From Saccharum officinarum (lineage: Eukaryota > Streptophyta > Magnoliopsida > Poales > Poaceae), in assembly GCA_020631735.1 (NCBI GenBank), contig CM036158.1, positions 86,917,248-86,981,247 of the forward strand: a stretch of 64,000 nt of DNA. The letters run 5' to 3'. Below are positions 55,853-64,000 of this stretch, one piece after another. The notes under the pieces were generated by a model. That model was not told the DNA's origin and did not search any database. It was given only the letters and a program-made list of their open reading frames with translations. Each line of letters starts with the position of its first letter. The first letter of the stretch is position 1. Position numbers and translations under genes: made by a program.

Positions 55853-56942
55853 ACATGCACTGAAGCAAACCTTGGTTCATCTCCATAAGCTCTGCTAGCC
55901 TATCCTCCTTACAGGTGATGGCTTTTTCATCCTCGGCTGCTAACTCAACAATGCTTGAAAGCTCTTCACCAATAGAGTTCACTGCATGGAAGACAGAAAC
56001 CATAACATCTGGATGCCTAGATGCTCTTTCAGACACACCAGCAACTAGGGCCTTTGTGTTCCTACCAACTCTTGTATCAGTAATAAGCATTTTGTCTGGG
56101 TTCCTGGACTCAAGGTTTGTCAGTTCCCCCTTCTTGAATTTGATCATTTTTCCTAGATTCAAACATAAGATTTAGTGAACCAAAACAAATTAGGAGAAAT
56201 GATAAGAAAACAATTAACATTCAAATGACTTTATGCTTCCTATTAAATTACTTTATGCCCATTTGCAAAGGTTTCCATGCCTTGGACCTAAAACTAACAA
56301 TAGTGAGACTTTTTAGTTAAATTATTGATTTCAATACAAAGATACATCATCTATATGTAGCTGTAAGTCAAGAACATATATAACTCATTATATCTAAAAA
56401 AGAACATAACTAACATGCCATAAATAAACTAGGGGAGTTGTCTGAAAAAAAGAACTAGAAGCAGTCCTGACTGTGATTAGAGTGGTGGTGCCATTAAGCA
56501 ATCAACCATTAAGCTATTGCGAACAACCTCAATATGGATTCCAATAGAGGTCAACCCTGAATCTAAAGGCATTTCAATACTGCCAATTTTAAATGAAGGT
56601 TTAAGAACTCATCAATTTCATAGCATACCGAAAGTGCCGACGAAATTGTCGATGCCAGATGACTTGCCATGAATGATCTTTTACCCTTGGAATGCCATTG
56701 GTTGACCAGCTCAAGATCACCCTTCTCCAACACCTCCCACCCCTCAGCACCGTACCACTGTGCGCTCCAACACTGACTGCGCCAGCAAGTGTCAATAACG
56801 CCCCTAAACCAAAGCGGTCAATTCGCTCCAAGCGATGATTACGCTGCGTCACTTCGCCTCCTTTAGTGACTTTCTTTTTCACCAAACTAGTATTACTCCT
56901 CATCCCCCAGTAACTATCCCTTGGTCATGCTCCTAGAGTATC

Positions 56943-59305
56943 ATGGCTTCTGCCTTTCCTGATGACGAGGTTGCTCTAGCACCCTCCTTATCATCACCAT
57001 CGGTGTTCATCTTCTCTAGCTTTGGTGAGTATGCTCAATTTGTTCTTGGCTTTCGATCGCACTCTATCCATCATGTCTTTTGGGAGGAGAAATCCCTAGT
57101 TGCTATGGTGGCATCCCCTAATCTGCAGAATGCCATGACGTTTTGCTTCATCGACCCGACACCATTCATGCCACCTGGTGCTGAGCGGCAGATGATCGAG
57201 GCTTGCCCTCTGATGCGACATGTTGTGGTTGGTCATGTGGTTGAGTGCAACAATGATTTGGCAATAGCCACTCTTCACCCTATGCCTCAAGGCCCTATCA
57301 ACTTCATGGACATCCACAACATCCTTGAAGATTTCCTGCACAAACATGTGAATGTGGGTTTTAGAAGCATGCAACCATGTCGTCATGGTCAGGCTTTTGT
57401 TCGTTTCAATTATCTACTAGAGAGGGACCTGCTGATTCAAAACAGTCCCCATCAGTATGGAAATGGTACAATCTCCTTTGTTGCACACAATAGAGCCTAG
57501 AATAATAGAACTACTATCATGACACATGAAGTGTGATTGATGCTTTTGGGTTTGGATTTAGACCTTTGGACACAGCCTATGCTGGAAAAGGCTATTTCTT
57601 CTTTTGGTCAGCTAATGATTTGGGAGGAGGACCTATTTTTCTAGTCAAGGGCCATTGTCAAAGTTAGAGTTGCTAGGCTTGATGAAATTCCCTGGTTCTT
57701 TGTGTTTACTGAAGGCACCAATTTTGAATCCAACAGTTGGTCAGTTCAGTGTGAGGTTCTTCACACCCATATGCTTGGTCAGGGGCCACAAGATGAAGAT
57801 CTGCCACCAGATGATGATGATTTTGATCCCAATGCTTTCATGTACCATGGTTTTGGTCAATTTGGTCAGGGCCCTCCACCACCACCACCAAACCCTCCTG
57901 CTCCTTTCATTCTAGAGCACCTACAAGCTATGGGTTGGTAGGCATGGCCACTTTAGCTAGTCCAAGGACAGGACCTGAATAATGATGCAGAAGAACCACC
58001 TCTGGTTCCATTGGTTCCAATGAATCCCCTGATGTTTAGCCTATTCAGAACCAAGCTCAGGACAATGTGATACTGCCTGTTGTGGAAGAAATTGTTCAAG
58101 CACAAGGACCTGAAGTTATAGCAGTTGACAATAGGAACATTGCAGAAGAGCAAGTGCTTGCTATGGATGATGTCACAGACTCAGATGAGGACATCCCACC
58201 ACCCCCTCTTGTTCCACCTGTGGTTGAAATAAACATTCCTTTTGTGCAAAACCCACAGAATTTTTTGGTCGATGTGGTTCCCCCTTGAAGATCTAATACC
58301 TTTTGATGACCTGGTTCCTTAGCCTCGAGCCCAACCTGACCAGCTTGTGGAGAACATTCAATTAGGCTTTGTGGAAACTTACATTGTACCAGTGGACCCC
58401 ATGATGCTTGCTGATTCATCTCTTTCAAAGGGCCCAAGCCCTGCTACTATCAGATGCTGGGCCAAGCACTTCTTTCCTCTTGATAGAACCAAGCCTACTG
58501 TCACTATTCTGACCCAATGGATGGACTTCTTCTCTTTGCTGCTTCTGAAGCCTGGCTCTTTTGAATGGGCTTAGCAGTTCTTGTCCTCCCCAGCATGGGC
58601 TGCCCTCATAAAGATGTCTACTGGTAACTCATTTTCTTTCTCCACTCCAAATTCTGCTCCTACTGTTACCATCTCTGATTTTTCTTGTTCTGATCCACTT
58701 AACCTTTTTCCCTAAATTAGATGAGGTCACTGAAGATAACAATGAGGTCCAGGCTCCTCTCAATATGTCTGATCCTAAGGATAGGACTGCTGGTAAACAA
58801 CCTATGGTGGCTTCTCTGATGCACCAAGGCTCAGTGACACCCCCTTCTATGGCTGCTCCTCCTCCTATAGTTAAGCGTGGTAAGACCCCTATCATTTTAG
58901 ACTCTCTTTTAAGGAGTAAGCGTGTCCATGCTCAGAATAAAAGGTTTCAAGAACTCACCTTGTAAGAATCATAATTCTTTGGGCTGTTCCACTGATCCTC
59001 CAATTCTCTCTGCACTGTAGTTTGTGACCTTGGTGCCTCTTGTAAGATGGACTTGGCATCTCTCACTGATGAAAGCCTCAATGCAAAGCCCATCAAGAAG
59101 GGTGCAGTTGGATGGCCCATGACTAAGAAAGCCAAGACCTCTTCTGACACTGATGTTTCTGCTGATCAAGAAGCCCAAGGTGCTGTCCCCTCTAAAGATT
59201 AAGAGCAAGATGAGCAAAGCTTCTCCTGTAGCTGTTGATGAAACTAGACAAGATGGTGGAGGTGCTAATCCCTCCAAGTCCAAAGGAAAGAAGAGCAAGA
59301 AGTAG
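56943..59305 (+). pseudogene. LINE ORF1, broken
   Basis: Starts MASAFPDDEVALAPSL. The first 185 codons are open, with FGEYAQFVLGFRSHSIHHVF, HNILEDFLHKHVNVGFRSM and GQAFVRFNYLLERD, an N-terminal domain seen in grass LINE-associated proteins (from memory; function unknown). Stops and shifts then alternate with proline-rich and acidic pieces (GQFGQGPPPPPPNPPAP, VTDSDEDIPPPPLVPP) and FVETYIVPVDPMMLADSSL. The end is Lys-rich (KSKGKKSKK, stop at 59303). ORF1 normally binds the LINE RNA. At least five breaks mean no product. Confidence 0.75.
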
Positions 59306-59376
59306 TTTATCTCTTCTTTTTACAGTACCATCTTAGTTATCTAAGATAGGCTTTTGGCTCAAGCTCTTTTGTTTTT

Positions 59377-62300
59377 ATGGCTGTAAAAAAGTGGAATGTT
59401 TTAAGTTAGAATATTAGGGTATAAACTCAGGGAAAAAGTGGAACTCCATCAAGGATAGAATCTTTGAGAATAATTGTGATATAGTATGTTTGCAAGAGAC
59501 AAAACGTTCCCATTTTGATATTTCCTTTATTAAAAATTTTTGACCTCTGGGCTTTGATTGTTTTGAGTTCCTCCCTTCAAATGGGACTTCAGGTGGGTCC
59601 ATCATTATCTGGAAAAGTGACATTGTGCAGGAAACCTTAATCTTTTAGAATGAATATGCTCTTTCTGTCATTTTTATCTCTGCACTTAACAATGCTTCTT
59701 GGGTGCTAACTAACATCTATGCACCTTACACTCCTGTGGGCAAGAAAGATTTTATTGAGTGGTTTCAAGATATTCATATGCATGATGATGTAGATTGGCT
59801 AGTTGTTGGAGATTTCAATCTCTATAGAAACCCTGCTGATAGGAATAGGCCAGGTGCTGACATTTCTGATATGTTGATGTTCAATGAAGCAATCAGTGCA
59901 CCAGGTTTGGTTGAGCTTCCCCTTAAAGGCCAACGTTTTACTTGGACCAACAAGCAATTTCCACCCCTTCTTGAAAGATTGGATTTGTTTTTTACCTCTG
60001 CTAGCTGGACTTTAGCCTATCCTAATACAAGTGTTTCTACTCTAATTATGGAAACCCAAAGAGTAATATCTTTAGGTTTGAAAAATTTTGGCTATAGCAT
60101 GATGACTTTGTCAATCAGGTCCATTTAGATTGGTATACCCCCATTGGTCATCTTGATGCTGCTAAAAAGATCACTGCCAAATTTAAGAACCTAAGAAGAG
60201 TTTTAAGGGATTGAAAATAAACTCTTTCTAGTCTTAAAAATAACATTCAAAATGTTAAGTTGGTTCTATCTTTTCTGAATCTTTTAGAAGAATTCAGAGA
60301 CCTCAGTCTTCCTGAGTAGAACTTTAGAAAATTGCTAGAGAGCAAGTTGATCTCTCTTTTACAGCAACAAAAGGCTTATTGGAAACAAAGGGGTGCTATA
60401 AAATGGGTGACTTTGGGGGATGCTACCACTAATTTTTTTCATGCACATGCTACTGTCAAATACATGAAAAATTTTATTACTCAGTTAATGGATGATCAGG
60501 GTAATATGGTTACAGATCACAATGAGAAGGCAGAGCTGATTTGGCAATCATTCAAACAAAGACTTGGTACAAGTAATTTCAATGCAGTTCACTTTAATTT
60601 GTCAGCTCATTTTGCTAATCAGCCAGATCTTTCAGATTTAGTGCAACCCTTTTCAACAGAAGAGATTGATGCAGTTATCAGGAGCCTTCCTTCAAACAAA
60701 GCTCCTAGACCAGATGGGTTCAATACAGACTTTATAAAGCACTCTTGGTCTTTTATTTCTGCAGATTTTTATGAGCTTTGTGATGCTTTCTATTCTGGCT
60801 CTTTGTGTTTACAAAGCATTAATGGTTCTCATATTACTTTGGTCCCAAAGAAAGATGATGCTATCAAAATATCAGATTATAGGCCTATATCACTGTTGAA
60901 TACTTCAGTGAAGATCATCACTAAGCTTCTGGCTAACAGACTTCAGGGTAAACTGCATGCTCTTCTGCATAAGAACCAGTATGGGTTTATTAAGAATAGA
61001 TCAATCCAAGACTGCATTGCTTGGGCCGTGGAATATTTACATACATGTCATCAAACCAAGAAGAGCTAGTCATCTTGAAGCTGGATTTTGAAAAAGCATT
61101 TGATAAAGTGGAGCATGAGTACATGTTGCAAATCATGGAACATAAAGGCCTTCCTCCAAAGTGGCTGTAGTGGATGAGATCTATCTTTGAGTCAGGAACC
61201 TCAGCTATACTCCTTAATGGAGTCCCTAGAAAAGTCTTCCACTGTAAGAGAGAAGTCAGGCAAGGTGATCCTCTTTCACCCTTACTCTTTGTATTAGTAG
61301 CTGATTTTCTTCAAACCATTCTTAACAGTGCACGATCTGATTATTTGCTAAGCCTACCAGTGACCTTATCAGAAGATGAGGATTTCCCAATTCTCCAGTA
61401 TGCAGATGATACTTTAATTTTTCTTAATGGAGATCTCAATGAGCTGAACAGTTTAAAGGACATTCTTTCAACTTTTGCTGACTCCACTGGTCTAAGAGTG
61501 AATTTTGATAAATCCTTGATGATACCTATTAATGTTTTTGATGAAAGGCTTGATGTTCTAGCCTCCAATTTTGGCTGCGCAAAGGGAGTATTGCCTTTCA
61601 CCTATCTGGGTTTGCCTCTCAGTTTTACCAAGCCTACCGTGGCAGATTTCTAGCCTTTGGTTACAAAATGTGAAAGAAGATTGGTGGCTTTCTCTTCTTA
61701 TCTGAATGAAGCAGGAAAATTGGAGCTTACTAATGATGTTCTTACAACCCTTCCTACTTATGCAATGAATACCTTCCTGCTCCCAAAAACCATTCTAAAG
61801 CAGATTGATAAATATAGAAAGCATTGTTTATGGAGGGATTCAGATCCTAATAACAAGAAACACCAAAAGCTGCTTGGCCAATGGTTACTCTTCTGAAAGA
61901 TGAAGGTGGACTTGGAGTTTTGAACTTAACCACACAGAATGAAAGTTTGCTACTGAAGCATCTTCATAAGTTTTACAGTAGAACACAGGTTCATGGGTTC
62001 ACTTGGTCTGGACAAAGTATCATGCTGGTGGTAAGTTGCCTATGTCAGATGTGCATTTCAGAACTTCCTTTTGGGGGAGGGATATCCTCAAGTTATTAAT
62101 TCAATTCAAAGGAATTGCAGTGGTTTCTATTCAAGATGGTCAAACTTCATTACTTTGGCATGATTTATGGAATGGTCTCATGTGCAATAAGATGTTCCCT
62201 GAATTACTTTCTTTTGCTAAGAATCAATATATTACAGTTGCTGAGGCTGCTTCTAGTCCTTTCCTGCATGACTTGTTCCATCTGCCACTTTCACCAGAAG

Positions 62301-62845
62301 CATATGGTCAGTATCTGATCCTATCTGACACTCTTCAGAATCTACAGCTGAATAACACCTTTGATCAGTGGAGCTATTTGTGGGGTTCTTCCTTGTTTTC
62401 CTCGAGCAGAGCCTATAGAAGTCTCATTGGGCATAGACAAGTGCACAGAGTATTTAAATGGTTATGGAAATCCTCTTGTCAAAATAAGAGGAAGTTTTTC
62501 TTTTGGCTGATTTTGCAGGATCGGCTGAACACCAGAGCAATGCTGCAAAGGTGTCATATGCATTTACCTGACTATTCTTGTGTCCTCTGTAACCTGAATG
62601 TTCAAGAGGATGTTGCCCATCTGCTGTTTCAATGCCCCTTTTCTTTGAACTGCTGGGCCACTTTGCATTTCCAAGTGCCTAATAGCCTAAACATTGAAGT
62701 TATAATTGAAAGTTTCGGAGATCAGATCAGGGTCCCTTTCTTCTTGGAGATTTTCATCACAATGTGCTGGTCAATTTGGAGTATGAGAAATGATATCATT
62801 TTCAGAAACATTCCACACTCAGTTCACAGATGCAAGCAAGTCTGA
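59377..62845 (+). pseudogene. LINE ORF2: endonuclease, reverse transcriptase, zinc ribbon
   Basis: Starts MAVKKWNVLS. The APE-type endonuclease follows: KKWNSIKDRIFENN, CDIVCLQETKRSHF, LTNIYAPYTPVGKKDF, WLVVGDFNLYRNPADRNR and GQRFTWTNKQFPP. RT motifs: SNKAPRPDGFNTDFIKH, DYRPISLLNTSVKIITKLLA, QGDPLSPLLFVLVADF and catalytic LQYADDTLIF. The C-terminus has FKWLWKSSCQNKRKFFFWLI and CVLCNLNVQEDVAHLLFQCP. Breaks: TAG near 59407, TGA at 59541, TAG at 59647 and 60318, a frameshift near 61066, TAG at 61168 and 61651. ORF2 nicks DNA and copies the RNA at the nick (target-primed reverse transcription). This copy is inactive. Confidence 0.9.
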
Positions 62846-63189
62846 ATTTGCTCTGATTATTCGCGGAGCAAAAGCAAAGCTCCATCCCAACATAGATTTA
62901 TGGCTAGAAAGCCTTTGTGTAATTTTCATGATTTTCTTTTCAACTTTTTATGTCCCATGATTGTATTAGTGAACACTCTCTTTTATGCAATAAATTTTCA
63001 GTAGGGGTGCAAACCTCCCCTGTTTCATAAAAAAAAATAGCGCCCCTGACATGGACGCACAAAATGCCACCGACGAGCCGAGCCCTGCGCCCATGGGCAG
63101 GTCCGAGGTCACCGCTGCCTTGCCAGGCCTGCATCTGCACAAGAACAACCACACGTGTGAAAAAAAACGTGATGTGGGCGAGGGTCAGC

Positions 63190-63590
63190 ACTCAGCACAC
63201 TGCGAGATTTAGTTAGTGTTACCTCTGCTCCAACCTTTGCAGCTACTAATCCCGGCAGTGAGGTCCCACCGCCAAACTGCAAATGATACGTGCAAAATCA
63301 GATAAGAGCGTAACTGTAGCATTCATTGTTCCGTCAAACAACAAAGAGAGGATTTTTCGGCCTCAGACATTGACAATAATACCAAGGCCTTGGGACACAC
63401 GAACAGGTAGTCCTACTGACCTAAGATTTAGTAGTAGTACCTCAACAACTCCGGAAGCAGAGAACCGTGATCTCTGCTGCCACACGTACTCTGCAAGAAT
63501 GACACTACATGGCCAGACAAACATGCCAATCGTAATCCTCTTCAATGTTCTTATCGCAACTCGCAATTTCGCACATGTCGCCCTAGCCAA
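63190..63590 (-). pseudogene. METTL23-like methyltransferase fragment, two exons
   Basis: Minus-strand exon from ~63590 to 63441 reads MFVWPCSVILAEYVWQQRSR then GVVE and ends at a GAG|GTAC donor. After a 164-base intron and a TTTGCAG acceptor, exon 2 (from 63276) reads FGGGTSLPGLVAAKVGAEV then TLTK. The pair matches the VWPSA-LA-YLW and ELGAGTSLPGLVAAKVGA motif I (SAM binding) of METTL23-type lysine methyltransferases, with EFGGG replacing ELGAG. The frame then degrades, and the MVK exon starts only ~55 bp further on. Only the N-terminal part is present; not a functional enzyme. Confidence 0.75.
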
Positions 63591-64000
63591 TCGCCCTCGC
63601 GCGCCGTCAGTCAGGCGGACACGTTCGCCCCTACGTCTCGCCCGCGATCAATCACCGCCGGTGGTGCAGAAGCCGGCTGAGCAAGCTGACGTGCAGAGGA
63701 AGCTGACGTGCAACGGCGGCGGCGGTTTGGGAGGTGTGGACGTGTGGTGGCGCACGGAAGCGCATCAGGGACGGCAAGCTCAAGCATTACGCGCCGTCCT
63801 CGTCGGCCGTGCTGCTCCCGATCGATCTCGGGAGTGGTGCAGAAGCCGGCTGCAGCGGCGGCGGCGGGGAAGATCGCTAGCAGCGCAGCCGGATGGCGAA
63901 CTCCGCGGTGACGTCGACTAGCGGAGCGGGCTGGTGCGGGACGGGTGCGAGCGTCTGCATGCGAGGGCTACAGCGGGTGCGCAAGCGGCAGTGCGACGCG
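63591..64000. other. GC-rich sequence, no gene assigned
   Basis: May hold the 5' part of the METTL23-like fragment or other captured sequence. GTGGTGCAGAAGCCGGCTG occurs twice (63660 and 63833), a short direct repeat. A 212-codon plus-strand ORF (63283-63921) runs antisense to the methyltransferase exons and is rejected. Confidence 0.45.

Larger units (their letters stand above)
56806..63035 (+). mobile_element. Full-length L1-type LINE, 6.2 kb, inserted in an MVK exon
   Basis: Bounded by AATAACGCCCCT (56794-56805) and AATAGCGCCCCT (63036-63047), a 12-bp target duplication with one mismatch. It has a 137-bp 5' UTR, ORF1, ORF2 (endonuclease, RT, zinc ribbon) and the 3' end CAGTAGGGGTGCAAACC followed by poly(A). 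The same 3' end and ORF2 tail occur in the truncated copies at 10076 and 39491, so they are one family. Orientation is opposite to the MVK gene. Confidence 0.92.
55853..63134 (-). pseudogene. MVK: Mevalonate kinase pseudogene split by a LINE
   Basis: Minus-strand exons: (a) 63134-63048 after a TTGTGCAG acceptor, with SDLPMGAGLGSSVAFC, the GHMP-kinase second motif, ending in SGAL. (b) 56805-56636, the same exon continued beyond the LINE (GALLTLAGAVSVG, GDLELVNQW, then out of frame IHGKSSGIDNF), ending at a G|GTATGC donor. (c) 56156-55853 after a CTAG acceptor: GKMIKFKKGELTNLES through MNQGLLQCM. The exon with KLTGAGGGGC is lost by deletion. MVK makes mevalonate-5-phosphate for isoprenoid synthesis. 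The gene is dead: LINE insertion, frameshift in (b) and loss of the C-terminus. It retains more of the gene than the other two fragments and keeps the correct G run before ELTN. Confidence 0.9.

Noticed and set aside
63283..63921. 212-codon plus-strand ORF
   Set aside because: Antisense to the METTL23-like exons, no domain, and composition typical of a shadow frame.
1..64000. CRISPR arrays, rRNA, tRNA genes, riboswitches, origins
   Set aside because: None seen. The regularly repeated sequences found are transposon-internal, and the tRNA-like motifs belong to primer sites or the SINE.

Overview
This is nuclear DNA from a grass, probably a panicoid/Andropogoneae genome (inferred from GC-rich exon-like islands, SIRE/Maximus-type and Tekay-type LTR retrotransposons, and MITE families typical of large grass genomes). 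Most of the 64 kb is nested transposable elements. No rRNA, tRNA, CRISPR or bacterial-type gene is visible.

Layout. (1) 1-6386: a SIRE/Maximus-type Ty1/copia element on the minus strand, cut by the window edge, with its 5' LTR and primer-binding site. It sits in (2) 6387-9055, a remnant of a Tekay-related LTR. (3) 9056-17849 and 38409-46837 are two direct, very similar copies of one ~8.5 kb segment. Each carries a 3' LINE fragment, a MITE, a mevalonate kinase (MVK) fragment and an apparently intact two-exon gene for a ~213-residue secreted protein of unknown function. The copies differ by later insertions: MITEs and a 680-bp block in the left one, a SINE in the right one. (4) 17850-20908 is spacer with MITEs and a broken villin exon. 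(5) 20909-38211 is a complete 17.3-kb Tekay/Del-type chromovirus on the minus strand, with ~4-kb LTRs, a perfect 5-bp target duplication, tRNA-iMet primer site, polypurine tract, gag, protease, RT, RNase H, integrase and chromodomain. (6) 46838-48715 plus 55744-63134 is an older third copy of the duplicated segment, broken up by a truncated LINE, a Ty1/copia element (48778-55743, itself carrying a hAT-type MITE) and a full-length LINE (56806-63035) that landed inside an MVK exon. Exons of a METTL23-like methyltransferase lie directly upstream of that MVK pseudogene.

Most unusual feature: upstream of gag the Tekay element has an extra sense-strand reading frame (30791-29740). Its predicted protein begins Met-ARTKQTARKSTG, identical to residues 1-12 of histone H3, followed by partial similarity to H3 15-21, but with no histone fold. 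After it come a novel central region, a coiled coil and an acidic tail. The same element encodes an integrase chromodomain, the module class that in other proteins reads methylated H3 tails. The frame is now broken by one frameshift and four TAG codons, so this copy is dead; intact relatives would have to be found.

All translations, splice sites and comparisons were made by eye. Identity levels, ages and family names need alignment and database searches.
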